A DNA stretch of 64,000 bases from Gorsachius magnificus (GCA_034008185.1 CM067084.1:73002255-73066254); one strand, 5' to 3'; positions 24,401 through 39,400 are shown, numbered from the stretch's first letter. Translations and numbers: made by a program. Notes: generated from the sequence alone by a model not told the origin.

Positions 24401-27400
24401 AGCCTTTGTTTAACTGCATATATCTCTTCATAATGAGCGGAATTAGCAAGGGAAATTACATAAAACGAATGAAAGTTAAATAGATTTTTGTTCAAGTCTG
24501 ATAAAATTATTTTCCAGTTGTGATGGCTTTCCTTTCAACTAAAGCATAGTACACTTGGGATTTATTTTCAAATTGGCAATCAGAAATGAGGAACATGAAG
24601 GGCTACATTTGCCAAGTGATTAGTGGGAGGTATGCAAACAAATCCTATTATTTCTTAGTGGGATTAGAGCACATACCTTCCATACACTGCTTTGAAGAAT
24701 TCCTCTTAAGCATTCTTCCAGATTTCTAGCTGCAAAAATAGCTAGAATAGTAAATTTGGTAGAATAATTTGGAACATAGCTGGTCTGAATGTGTACCCCG
24801 CATAGGGCTACAAATCAAAAGAGCATAAAAAAATCTGCTAGTAATTGTGGAGAAGTAAGGTAAAATAATCCTGACCTATATAATTACATCTCTTTTAACT
24901 AAAGATATTTCTTGGGTTTTTCTCTGCGTTGTCCAAAGATTTCCGTTGACTGAACATTTGAGTTCAGCAGGCTCAAATGAATCTTCTGCACTGCCTAGAG
25001 CCAATACAGCTTTGATACCTCTGCACAAGATCACATATTTTCTTATCTAGTATAATTCATTTTTTTTTCAGCCTGTGGAATTTCCAGTAGCTGAGCAGTA
25101 AATTGTTATTGAAACAAAAAATTGGTCTTTCCAAGATAGTTCTGTAGTGCTTGTGAAACTATTTTTAATCTTCTAATCCTATTTTATGTTGATAATATGA
25201 TGTAAGATCAAAAATGATGTGTTATTTAAAGTCTTTTCATTAGCCCAGGGATTCCAGAGATAAATTATGTACCGTTCATTTAAATTATTCATACCCTTTT
25301 ACTTAGTAGCTAGTGGATTTCCTCTAATGAAGTGTCACTGCTTTGCCATGGGACTGCTCCTGCCTGCTCATCTTCTTGCTTTAAAGCACAAAATTTGAGG
25401 TCCAAATCCAGTGGTTAGGGATGGAGCAAGGCAGGGGTAGGGGGATTATAGTCATCTCCCCCACTGGTCTCACTGACATTTTCCTTCCCATTGGAAGGAA
25501 ATTTAGATCAAACTTTCCATGATATTTCAGAATTCTTGAAGCTTATTGTTTAGGGTGTCTTGGCCTGCGACACGTGGTGACTTTATGAACTTCCAGTTTT
25601 GTTCAGTCTTCATCATAACATGAAGCCACACTCAGCAGCGTGGGCATGCTATTCCCTCTGTACCCTATGAAAATGTAAGATCCCCTGTTCTTTCCTGCCT
25701 GTTTTAACTGTATGACATGAATTAAATTGGAAGATTTTTATAAAATGTGTGTCCCCGACTTTGCCAAATTGTCTGTCCTTTTGGGAGGAAAACTGAATAG
25801 GTTTGTATCATTTTCTGAAGAGCAAAAAACCTGGCACTTTACTCTTATTTCTGTATTATCTGTGACAAGCCATGAGTTATCAGAGTGCTCTGTTTTTTTA
25901 CCTTTATTTGCTTCAGCAGTTCATTTTGTTTCCGTATGTTTTTTCAGTTCTCAGGATGGCTTACGTGATTCCCCCCTCAGCTCCATCTCCAGCAGTGACT
26001 ATGAGAGTGTTTCTGTCACTACATGTAGTCTCTCCAGCATATACGCTCTGAGGTAATAACGTCACTTCACAGTCAGATTTGACAAATGGTATTGGGTTAT
26101 GCTTGGTTAAAAATTTTCATTGAATTAACTATCAAGTGACAGCAACACTTCTGAGTATTCTTCTTTTGGAACAGCAGGTGGTTGTTTTTTTTTTTTTCCT
26201 AGCAGTTTTCTTCAGTGCGGTGGCAACTGAGAGGCAACTATTTACAGAAAAGTTTTAATGCATACAGCAATGAATTATCTGTGTCCATGATCTCCTTTTT
26301 ATTTGTCTGTATAGCATTTCTTAAGGGACACTTCAGGTTTTAGCTTGAAAAGTACAAAATGTTTGTCTTAGTTATGTCTTGGCTTTCTAGAAAACGTGCT
26401 TTTTCCATTTTGTTTCGCTTAGTAAAATGAGGTGAGCCTTCTGGTTAACGATAATTTAACTTCCACAGTGTTGTTGGCCAAAATTGGTAAGAATATTAGT
26501 TTATATTCTCATCATCTGAAACTGTATGAGGGCTTTAACTTCAATTAGTTCTGTTCAGAGCACTTAATGAGAATAATAGAGGAATAAAGTGTAGGGCAGA
26601 AAAATGTTACTGAAGGAGAAATGTGAGTGCTTTTTTTTAGGGTATGCATAACATACATGTATGTGATATATTGCATGCATTGTGTGGAATAACATTATTC
26701 CTCTGGTACAAGCAGATTGAAATACTACTGTTTCCATCAAGGCAGGTAATCTTCCACTGCTTCTTGTCCCCCCTTTTTCATCTCTTTATCTCTATCCAGT
26801 ATTTCATTTGAACTTTAGGAATTCCCAGTTTTGTTTAGGTTTGTGGATAGAAAGAGGGGGTAAAAGGTCTTTTCTAGCAGCGATAGGGGAAATAGTGCAG
26901 ATAATATGGGGGGGGGGGGTTTAGGATGTGCACATCTTCAGGCTCAATTTTTTTTTGGAGTTCCATATTTTTAAAATAAGGGCAGAAAGATACAACTAAA
27001 ACTATTTTTCATGGGTTTAGTTTTGAAATACATTGCCTTTCGACCCAATTTACCTGCATGCAACAGTTGCTTGCTTCTAAATACTGTATACATCAAACAT
27101 TATTGTCTGAACAGGCAATAGAAGTAACCTCCGTTATTCTTCAGGCATAACAGGAACAGTGAGAATAAGTCAGACTTCGTTAGGTGTACCACCTCTTTTC
27201 AAGGCCTTACTGTGCTGCCTTTGTATGTTAGCGTTGTAGTTGCCGCTGTATTGATGCTTAGGTAAATTAGGTCCGTCTTTCCCCTTTTTTCAAATTTTGT
27301 TGTGCTTGAAGTTTGATTTATAAGGCAATATTTGTAGATGTGCATGTGCTTTTGTCCACTGCACTATAGCATTGCATCATCCCTGGGTGTCACGCAAGAA

Positions 27401-30400
27401 ATCTAAGTTGCCTGTTTTTCTGTATCTGATATTACTAGAGATCTACCTCTTGTAATTTATGGTACAATTAAAAAAAATAGCTAAGTGCCTGCTCATATGA
27501 ATTTCCCCTTTTGAAATAGTTTAAAGAAGAGTTTAAACTCCTTTTAACAACTTAATAATATAAAAGAAGAAAAAAGCCCTCTGAAGTTAGTATGTTCCTA
27601 GATCTGTGTGCATAGAAATGCAATATTCAGTACATCTTTGTATTATATTTTAGAATGTTATTTTTAAGGGGGTCCCTTGTTCTTTTATTTGTATTACCTG
27701 AAGACCTTTATTTGGCTGTTAAACACCTTCTCTAGAGTTGTATCATTTGTTTATTACAACAAGCATGTTCCTTGCAAACACAATTCTACAAAATGTTCTT
27801 TTCTGAAATAAGTTCTCCCTGATGTCATGTGTGTATCCAAGATAATACCTAAATTGGTTTTTTGATTGTTTTTTTCCTCTGAAAAATGCCATTTTGATGT
27901 ACTTAATTTCTTGCTGTTTTCACTTCACAGCAATTAGAAATTTAAATGTAACATTTGCAATTCTTTCTGAAAAATAATTAGCTAAACGTAGAATTCTTGA
28001 AATGCATTGATTTGGCCTTTCAGCCTCCCTGAATCATAAACAATTCCTTTGTGCTGTTAGATGACCAATACCGAGGCTGAAAGTTGTGTTGTCAGGTTGC
28101 GGTGTGTTTTGGAAATACCCAAGTGCTTTCAAACAGTTCTGCTCTGGTAGCAAAACCAGCTTAGCCAGAATAGCACGGTGTTGAGTGAACCGGTAGTGTA
28201 TTAAATAGCATAGACTGAATGGATTTGAAAAAATGAAATATTGTATATATGGAGTTCTATATGTGTATACATGTATTGTTTTCCAAATGGAGAACTAGGG
28301 AGAAAATTCCCACTCCTTGGATCCCAGAGCATCGTTCAACCCATGGGTCGTTGTTTGCCATTTTGGTTTTTCTTGGGGAGTCAAAAGCTGTTAAGGCTGT
28401 AGGAATCATTTGGGACCTGTTAAAGAAGGCTGCTTCAAATCAGCCTGTGATTTACTGCCTTAGACTTTTTCCATCATCAACCAGTGCTGTGTAACTTTTT
28501 GAGCTATATTCATCCCACCTAATTTTAGGCATCAAACTGATACACCTAAATTAGGAGCTTTGCTGCTATAGGTTCCCTGTTTAGTCAATGGAGAAAAGTG
28601 GAAACCTCAGTTAAGTGTGTAATTTGTTGAAATGCATCTGGGCCAAAGATTTTCAGTCTTAAATCAGAACTGTGATTGCATACTTTGATTACTGACTGTG
28701 CTCACACAGTAATTGGAAAAACATTTTAAAGCCTTGCTTGAGGTTTCTAGAGCACAAATTGAAAATAAAGGTACAGAGGGCTTCTCAAATGGCTATGCTA
28801 CGGAAAGGTTATTTCATTGGTACTCGATCTGGGTAGAAGGTTCCTCCTCCTGATCGTCAAGAAGTTAAATGTTCAGCCCAGTTCAGAAGATGAATTTTTA
28901 CCAAATCTTCATTAAGCAGTATCCCGACTTGAGGTGCCCATATCAGTAGTCTACTTTCTAAACAAAGAATAAATGTATTCCATGTGTTTCAGAGAAACTG
29001 TGGTTTTATGCAGACTTGCAAGAGTGCGCAGAATTTTTGCTACAACAATGTGACTGGAATAATGAGATGTTTATAACTACAGCAGGGAAGTGGCAATTGG
29101 GCCATTGTTTATATGTGCTCCAGGAAACAATCCATCCAGTTTTTCTTTTTAATGATTTCTCTTCATAAATGTAATTTTTAGAACAATTTTTAATATAACT
29201 TACTGAATTGTAAATAGGCACCTAATAAAATACACTGCTGGAATCTGATCCGTTTCAGCGTTGGAAGTAGTAAAGTCAGTTGTTTTTAAACCTAAACTGC
29301 AGGAATTTGTCAGCCTTCAACAAGCGTTGGAATTATTGGGCAAAATCTTGATACAGCCATTAATTTGAGTGGAAATCTAAGTGAAGGCTATTCATATGCC
29401 AACAGAATGAGATGACTCGATATGCTTAAAGCCAAGAATTGAACCTAAGTTCTTTGAAAGACTGTGGAGATAGAAAGCAGCAAGAAAGGTGTTGGTTTGG
29501 GAATGATAAGGAAAAATAAGTGAGACAACAGAAGAACAAGGTAGTTACAATTAGTTATAACAACTAGTTTCAAGCCTTAGTGGAGTTTTTGGTGTAACAT
29601 AGTGCAAAGGAGGAAGAAATACTGATGGATCTATATTCAACTGTTTGCCTGACTACAGTACATGGTAAAGTCTACTTCTTCATTTTAAAGGTATGATAAG
29701 CCAATAAATGACAACCTTAAATATAAATAGTAACTTTTAAAACTAACCTTAATGATACAATGGATACCTTCCCTGGTCAGCAGTCAGGGTTTTTTTAGAT
29801 ACGTCATTGTGGCTTAAATATTGGTGTTTTGTGGTATACTTTTTACAGTTTTAAGCATTTACAAAAACTGATGGTGAAGTTTTAGCCTATGTTATTTACA
29901 GTCGGTTAAAGGAGGTATCTGAAATGTATTGTGACTCAAACCCATGCCAAAACAGCAAGAGTCTGCCAGCAATTGGGTTGTATATTTATCTGGCTTTTCC
30001 TGTTAGCATATCTGTATTTGCATACATGTGGGCAGAGCTGGAGGTCGTTGGCTTGCTGGATTATAGTTGAAGGATACTGCTTACTTTATCATGTATTTTG
30101 AGTACATCTTGTTAGTATAAACACACATGTGAAACAAGGCAAGGAAGGTTACCTTAGTTTATAAATTAGATGAAATTTTGATTGTCTGCTTCAGAAATAG
30201 AGGATATTTTGCAGAAGACTATAGCTACCTTGCCAGTCAGTTCACAGAATCATAGAATGGCCCAGGTTGGAAGGGATCTCAAAAGATCATCTGGTCCAAC
30301 CTGTCATGGGAAAGGGAGCCTAAGTGAGGTTTTCTAGCACCCTGTCCAATCAAACCTTGAAACCCTTCGTCCATGGGGACTGTACCATGTCTCTGGGGAG

Positions 30401-33400
30401 GTCGTTCCAGTGATTGATTGTTCTTAGTGTAAAATATTTCTTATATCGAGATGAGACCTCTCCTGATGCAACTTGTCCTCTCCATGCAGCTTCTTGTGAA
30501 GAGAGAGCCTCCATCCTCTTTGTAGCCACCCTTTGTACTGGAATACTGTCACAAAGACCCTCCTGAGCCTTCTCTTCTCCAGGGAGAAAAGACCTAACTC
30601 TTTCAGTCTGTCCTTGTAGGACAGGTTCTCCATCATCTTCATAGCCCCCCTTTGGACCCTGTCCAGTCTGTCTGTCTTTTCTTGAATTGTGGAGACCAGA
30701 ACTGCACACAGTACTCCAGGTGTGGCCTGACAAGCGGTTGGTAGATTGGGATGATTGCATCTCTGTCTCTGCTAGTAATGCCCCTGCGGATGCAGCCCAG
30801 TGTGCAATTTGCCTTTGTTACTGCAGCAGCGCACTGTGGACTCCTGCTCAGCTTGTTGTCCACAGAGACCCCCAGGTCCCTTTCAGCAAGGCTGCTCCCC
30901 AGCCACGCAGATCCCAGCCTGCACTGGGCTCTTTGGTTGCATTGTCCCAGCTGCAGGACCTTGTGCTTGTCTCTGTTAAACTCTATACCGTTCTTGCTAG
31001 CTCGCTCTTCCAGCCTGTCCAGGTCTCTCCATAAGATGGCTTTCCCTTCTGACATGTCTACCTTGCCACCCAGTTTGGTGTCATCAGCAAACTTGGTGAT
31101 GGTGCTCTCAGTCCCATCAGCCAGATCATTTAGGAAGATGCTGAACAGCGCGGGGCCCAGTATTGATCCCTGGGGGTTCCCACTTGCGAGATGCTGCCAG
31201 CCTGAGTAATGACCATTTATCACAGCTCTGAGTGTGACCCATGAGCCAGTTTATTGCCCATCTTGCAGACCAAACCAAGTTCTTGTGGGCAAACGGTTTC
31301 TTACAAAACCAGGTTTTATACTGTGTTTTTTCATCAGTAGAACTCAGTGCCTTGAAGAAGATGCAGGAAGGAAAAATAACTTGGTCATTCAGCAGGACTG
31401 TGAATTATACTAGGAGAATTCAGTTCTCTCATCTCATGGTCCAGAGCTATGCATTAATCTATGCTGTCAAGGCTACAGTGCAAATTACATGCCCACGAGT
31501 TTTAATAGAGAGATCACAGCTACTCTGGGGATCTTGTAGATGATAGTGTGGAGCACAACAAATAAGTTAGCAGTGTATTTTAACTGATGCGTCACGGTCT
31601 CCCTGATCAGCTGTGTCTCCAGATCACCTCTTTTGCAGTTTTACCATCGTTAACCTGGTCAGGTTACATTTGTTTAAGCTATGCAAAATGATGGATTAAT
31701 TCTGCATTAATGTTTGGTACTGTCATTTTTTTTTTTAATCAATTCATTGCTGTAGATTCCCCCCCCCCCCTTTTTTTTTTATATAGAGCTCTTTTTCATG
31801 GCAAGACTGCTCATAACCAGAAAAAGGCTGGTGACGTAGAAGGCTTTACATGTACTGTACTGGAATCATGGAAATAAAGAGCTCAGTGAGAAGAGTTGTG
31901 GGCAAGAGAAAGGGGTTTATACCTTGAGCAAATCAGAATGACTTCTAGAATAGATGATATTCCTGCCTAATTATTTTCAACTGCAAACTGTCTGTGTATG
32001 TTTTAGGTGCTGTGAGTCTATGCTGTTTTGTATAGCTCTGTCACTCAAGCAGTGAGGGCGATTAATACGCATATTAATACAGTCATAAACAGGCTGCTGT
32101 GTGCAATCTTCTTGCTTTGCTGCTAAATCCCTTGCCCCAACAACCAGCTGAGCAGTACCAGCAAAACAAAAAAGTCAGCCTTGATGAGGTCTGTCAGCTT
32201 TTGCTCATGATTTTAGTCAGCAAGACATATGTGACTGAAGCAGATGTCTCTGGTTTTTCACCGCCAGGATTATTCTTGATGTGTTTCATGCCTATCTTGT
32301 TCTTCACCCTACAAGACAAAAAAAAAAAAAATAAAATCTCCAAATGGTGCATTTTCTAAGCTGTAGTGTTCCCTTTTAGGAAAATTCCACAAGGTATTTT
32401 GGGGTTTATCATATGCATGTCTTTGTCTTCAGTAACAAGTAACTGATCCAGATTTTATTTTCTCAAGGAATAACACAGGCAGCTTGTATGAACTACTTGT
32501 TAACAAGGCTTGTTACAGTGGAAAGGTGAAAATACAGTTGTTTGAAGTTTTTTGGTCCTTCTCTATTAAAATTATGAACTTCATGTTTAGTGATCCAGTA
32601 CGGTTGAAGTAAATTCAATATAAAATATATTCCTCTCCGTATAAATCAAGTGAAATAGGGTACTGTTTTAAGCTGCCTAGCGTCAGTGGCAGAGCCACTA
32701 CGTCTGTTCTAGCAAAACTGGTAGACACGGCACAATTTGCCATTTGGGGGCTGTATTCCAGGTGGCATATCATCTGCTGGAGACTAAAAAGTGATCATAA
32801 TGGGTTTGTGTTCTTGTTTCTACATAGCTCACTTGTAATTTTCATTTTTAGTAATTTGGCCACATTTATAATCATGTTCATTTTAATGATGTGTAAAAAT
32901 CTGTTGTTGAATGTCACTTGGTGTTCCCTGTGCTACTAATAGAACAAAAATTACTAGTTTCAGAAATTAGATTTTATTTTACAGATTATTTTGTTCCCCA
33001 AAAAAACCCCTTAGAATAACATGTTTGGGAGTTTTGAGATCATGTGTAATTAACTAAAATCACTATAGTAACTGCAGTTTTTGCAGAGTTTTTGGCAATG
33101 CCTAAAACCAAGATACGTTGTAAAACCACCATTATATTGGAGGAAAAAGAGCATTTCCTCATACTTACAGCAGCATTGAAGGTGAAAAATGAAGAGAAAG
33201 CTTTCTTTTCTAATTAAAATTTTAAGGCTCCACCTAATACTTTAATTAGCTTTTCTCAGCTTTGACTTCCACGGCTGGATACCGAATTCCTGTGGGATTC
33301 TCCTAGACCTTAGGATGCTTTAATGCTTCACCTGTTCTGTATTATTTTTTGGGGGAACTGATGGAGGCAATACGAAAACGTTGTGCTAATAAGTTTCCCT

Positions 33401-36400
33401 ATCCCTTAGAGTTCCTCTCCCTGGAAAACGTTTTTCAGTGCTGCTTTTCCATCTCCGTTTGTACCACACACAGGAGTTACAACTCGATAAATATCTGCTG
33501 GAATTGGATACTAAATTAATTCACTTTTTATTATGCCATACAGAATAGTTTCTTGTATCACAGATGACATTGCTGAAGACCTGTATGAAATAACTCTTTG
33601 CTTTTGGAAGTACTTGTATCCAGGTTCTGTCTGTCCTGTGTCAAGGTCTGGATAAGGTGCAGAAGCTGGGACTGATACGTTTCTGTCCCGGTATCAGATA
33701 CCAGAGCTGATACTGCATATCATTTTTTCAGAAGTGCTAGACTATTTCCATTTTTCACTTTCAGTTTTTCCAGTTCAGGATTATTTTTGAAGTTTAAATA
33801 TTTCTGTGCTCTAATCTCATATTATTTGTACTTTTGCAGTGTGAGTGAATGTTTGAGAGCTTTAAATGGATGTTTGATTATAAGGAAGAATGTCAGGGAA
33901 AAAAGTTACCATGGAATTGAGAAAATCTTAGTAGAACCAAAGCAATATTCTAACTTTTTATATTTTCAGTTCTATTTTTTTCTTGAATTTTACAATATCC
34001 TTATCTTGCAGGTTTTATCCCCTATTGGTTTAAATTTTAAGAAAAACAGGAAATGTAGTACCTCACAAGTATCTGACATTAAATTTGATGGTTAGAAAGC
34101 AGCCCTGTTGATTACTAATGCTCTAAGTTATTTGTTCATAATCACTCTTATAGAAGTTTTATCTGTAATAAACAAAAAAGCTATTTGGGAGAGAATGCTG
34201 TTAAAGTTCATAAGTCCTGCACTGGCAATATTTATTTTAATTCCCATTTGAAATTTGGGAAATAAATATGGGAAATCTTTGCATTCTTTTGAAAACTCAG
34301 TCCAGAGTGGTAATGAGTTTGAGTAAGTCCATTGCCTAGGTAGAGTTTCTTGTGGTGGATGTATTTGGCAAACACAGCTGCTGGAGCAGCATGCTTTTGA
34401 AAAGTTCAACATGGTGTGTATGAGAATGCACTGGGGTTTGAGGTTGGAAGAGCTGGGGAAGGATTCCAGAAGATGTTCCTCCAACAGAGTGGGCAGCTGC
34501 TGGAGTGTGGGGCAGAAGCTGTTGCTGTTTATTTCAAAATTCAGTAGTCTGCAGTGCTCAGGAATTTTTCCTGATTGAAGATATCACTTAGGACACATGG
34601 CTAATCCTGTTAGCCAAATTACTTATTTTAATCAGCTGACCTCAGATTTCCCACCTCTACTGGGACAAAAGATTCTAAGAAGGGGCTTCTGCAAATCTTG
34701 CAGTGTATGAAAAATAATTCCCCTACTGTAGAATTCGAAAGGTTGACAGTAGGTGGGGCTTCTAGCACGTGTGCTACCATGTACGGAGCTGGGCATTGCT
34801 AATACATGTGATAACGCTGTAGTGTAGTCAGTTCCACTCCTTCTGGTGGTGCCTAGTGAGATTGTTCCTGATAGAGGGATTTGCATGTAGCTGTATTATT
34901 TATTTCTCATTACAAAGTTTTGAAGCCTTGGGAATACTGTATGGGTTGTTTGGGGTTTTTTTTTTTCCCCCCCCTCTTTAGCCTTTTCTCTTAAAGTGGA
35001 GAGAAAATACCTAAGGGATTGCATACAAAAATTCTCTTGACTTAGTAAAATATTAAGGTTAAAAAGTCAAATAAAGTTCTGAACTAAAGCTTTTTTTAGT
35101 CTGCTTTAAATGTAGCTTCTGGGGTCATTCCTTAACATATAGTCCTTAGCTAAATATGTTAATACCCAAATAATAAGACATGTTCTGGATTTGGTTTAAA
35201 TTACTCTAAAATTGAGTGTGTAGCCACCCCCTTCACTTAAAATGATTGTAAGAAGCCATTAATCTCATAGTTTTCCTTCCAACCATATCAAAACTAGTAC
35301 ATATTAGAAACCAAAGGGGTTTAACCTGCTGTTTATTGTCTTTCTTGTGAAAGAAACCAAAAAGAAATGCCAGAGCTACCACAAAAAGCAGAATGGGAAG
35401 TAGTAATTTTTTTTACTGACATGGAGTCATATTTCTCTTGCCAAACCCCTATCATCTTCCTGTTGTTATTCCCCATGTATACAACACTTGTCTTTCCCCA
35501 AACTGTTGTCTGATCTTTTAGATGGCCTTTGGAGCAGTTGTTTGTTCTTTTTTTTCCAAATTGGAACCGGAGCTGACTACAGCCTTATGAAGTTATAAAA
35601 GTAAGACTCGTAAAAGTAAGCTTGGGAAAGACAGGTTGACAGGTTCGTGGTGGGGTTTCCGGCTACAGCCTACACGAGTATCAGTGGGATGAATGTATCA
35701 TTTACTGAAGCAGTTTTAGAAATTGTGTGCAGACAATAACATAGATTTGCCTGCAAGAGTTTTGAGGTTTGTTTGTTTATTTATTTATTTACTTAAAGTA
35801 TGAAAAAATTGATATGGGAGAGAAAAAAAACTTAATTATTGTAGGCTGGATAAGAAGCGAATGTTGTTGATATTGTATACAGAGCGTAAGGTGGCCATGG
35901 TGCTAAGTTCTGTATGAACAAAAATGAAAGCCAGGGAGCTCATGATGATGTTTTTTGAGAAATAAAAGAACTGGAATATTCAAAACAAATATACATATGG
36001 AAGTTCATGTACATGATATAGCTATATGTATATGTATATATCTTTACCTTAGTTATTTAAAACATGTGGCATTTTGAGTAATGGACGTGAGACATTTGTT
36101 AAGGCCAAGTAGTACAAATGAACTAATGTCATTTAAGCCCAAGGAACTGCACTGTTTTATAATTTGTGGGCAGTCATCAATTTTTTAATGAACTATAATT
36201 GATATTTAAGAATTGGACTACTGTTCCTTTGATTAATCTTTCAGCACGGTTTGTAGTTGCAATGTCCTTTTGTGTAAATAGGAATGTGTGAAATCATAGA
36301 AAACCTTTTGCAAAACTGTCACATTTCCGTACTGTAGAAGGCATCTGACCTGCTTCCGTATAGCACGTATGAAATTTTGCTGAAGAGCAACTTTGTCTCA

Positions 36401-39400
36401 AAACTTATCACTCGGGTTTTGCAAAGTGGGTAAGCCTCAGCATCAGTATACTGCTGTTTAATGCATGGATTTTTAATTCCCTATAAAGAGGATTCACAAG
36501 CTTTGAATTCACACTACAGCAGGAAGTGTCACCTCTCCGTGGCAGATAGTTGCGTGCTACTTATACCTATGCATGTGCAATTTGCTGGAGATTTTGAGCA
36601 TGTGAATAGGAATCACTGGTGTCACAGGTATTTGTATAACACAAAGGGTGTAAGGGTAGTCACTGAATCACGTTAACACTTTTCTAGTAAACATTTGTAG
36701 TATTGTTCATAGAACTTCTAAGTGTTTTGCTCTTAGACTTTGTTAGGATGAGTTTCTCGTGCTGGAATTTGAGCCCTCTCAGTTTAAAAGGCATCACTGA
36801 CAGTCTTCTGAAATCTGTGCCCGAAAATTAGTTGTAATCAAAACCCAGACACTTAGAGAGTGATCTCACTTTCCTATTAAATTTGGTGACATAATTGCAT
36901 CATTTATAGAATAGATATGTTGGGGTCACTCCTTTGCAAATAGTGACCACTTTTGATCTAAGATTTCTAAAAACCAACAAATAAAACCAAACCACTTAAA
37001 GTTTTTTATTCTTTTGAAAACATGATCATTCATTTGATTTCTTTGTATTCATTGTACTTAATACAGTGAACTTTTAAATTCTTTTTATCTGCCAGTGCTG
37101 TATATTTAATGCATACCTAAGATACTCTGAGGGTTTGTTTATGAGTAATAAGAAATTCTTTGAGAGTATCTCATACATTCTGCATTCAGTCCAGAGTAGA
37201 TTTCGCATCTAATGGACCAAGTACTTCTAAAAAAAAATGGGAAGGAAAAACCCATGAGTGGTCACAGATTTCTACTGCTGCTGAGTATTTTTTGAACACA
37301 AATGTATAATATTTAAATGTGGACCAACTTTGAATCAACTGACTTTGTTCAGTTTAGACTTTGCTGGTTTTAGTGGTTTTGGATGAGCGTCAATGATGAA
37401 CAAATTCAGCCCAAGGTCGTCAGTATCATAGATGGTTACCTGAAATGACTGTCCACTTCTGAAAGTGTCAGTCATAATCTTCTAGTTCCACAGTCCTGTT
37501 TTCCATTATGTATGGATACTACTACGTAACCTGGCTCATGAGTGTCCTTTGGAACTTGACAGCTGTGAAGTAGATTGGTTCCACAGGTGAAAGATAATGC
37601 AGTTGTACACAGCATCATTGGGTTTTGTTTAATTGCTCATATTTGACTAAATTTCCTGGTCAAGCTTTGACACCAGGCAGCTGTCCTAGAGATACATCTC
37701 TAAAGTGGTGACAGAGTCTTGCTACTCTTTTTAACATGACAAATGGAGACTAGTTTTAAAATTGCTGCCAAGTTAGGTAAAAAGCTAATTCATTGTACCT
37801 GCCAGAGGGCATCTGTTGGTAAGGTATAAGCAGATTTACTGTTTGGAATCAGCCTTTTACATAATGTCTTATTTCTTGATACTTGCCTTCAGATATGCTA
37901 ACTTTGCAATGTTTTTACAATATGAAAAATAAATACACGATAAGCATTGTTTATAAGATAAACATTTCACAAGGGGAATTCCATGCTTATTTTGGTCTTA
38001 TCTCTTCCTAACCTAATTCCTTGGGTAATGCAGGGTTCCCTTCAACCAAGCAGTTGAGGAAAATGAGGACTTTTCTCTAGCTATTTAGTATGGCTATTTA
38101 TATTCTGCAGGGATACTTGATTCTGCAGATATCAGCAGTGAAACATTCCAGATCTGAGTGTAGTCTGACATTAATGAAATGCTTCCTACACATCTGTTAT
38201 CAGCTGAGAATTTTGAGCCAATTTATGCATGTTAGATAAGCCAAGTAGGAATGGTATTCCTCAGAGAACTAAAAAAAAAATAACCTGTTTGAAAGAATAA
38301 TTTGGAGGAAAGGTAAGCTGAATTCTGTAGATCAAAATTCAGGTTTATTTTCTGTAATACCAATTTTAAAAAACTAAGAGAATCTTTAATATTTGCATAG
38401 ATGCAATCACTGCTGGTTGGGATACCCTGTTTTAAGAAAAGCTGTCTCTCTTGCTGTTTATCTGAAACAATTGCTATGTTTCTATTCTTACAGTATTTCT
38501 GCCTACCTCTACATTATTAATTTTCTGGCTACATTCTTTAACAGTAAGATATATTTTAAAGTAAAGAACAGATGGTCATTAGTCATTCTTTGAGAGTAAT
38601 TTTTGTCTAAATCTGACTTGGTCCTGTTGGTAAAGGTAGAGTAATTGTTTCTAACTCTGTAGTGATTCTCTGGTCCAGTTTTAAATTCTTCTAGAAGGTT
38701 CACTTTTCTCTTTCCCATGGCACAAGCAATCATGAATAAAAAATATCCTCTTTTCTGAACCTCTTGTATATGGATATTGTACTTTACATGTGACTGTGTG
38801 TACGAAAGTATAAATGGGAGTATGCATACATTCTGACCTTCCATCCCACAGTGCTTAAGCAATTCATACGTGCTCTGTGCTCGGGATTTTTAGGACAAAA
38901 AAGTTCCAGCCAGTCTTCTGGTGGGACATGACCAGTCTTAATGATAGACCACAAAATCTAATGCAGAATAGCCTGGAATGGGAGTAGGTCACATCACATT
39001 CCTTGGAGGAATCAGGAAGTAGATAAAACTGCATTCCTTCCAGTTGGAGGAGACTTGGAACATTATTATTAAAATTGGTGAGAGCTTGGTCAGAATTGTG
39101 GAATGAGTCTGCCTTTCTGCAAAATGGGAAGGGACTAAGTAGTTTATGTTCTTGAAAAGCACTCTTCACAGCTCTCTGCCCACTTAACACCTTACTTTGA
39201 AATATTTCTTCAACTGTGATTTGGAAGGAAGGGTCATCCTTGAATCAGTACCTCTGCTTTCCCCTGCACTGAGGTTTTTGCTTATTAGAATCATAGAATC
39301 ATAGAATCACCTCGGTTGGAAAAGACCTTTAAGATCATTGAGTCCAACCGTTAACCGTTATTGGGAGTTTCAAAGAGACCCTTGTATTGGGTTTATGTAA

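Noticed and set aside
30687..31209. Plus-strand frames of 115 and 152 codons
   Set aside because: They are antisense shadows of the CR1 reverse transcriptase region.
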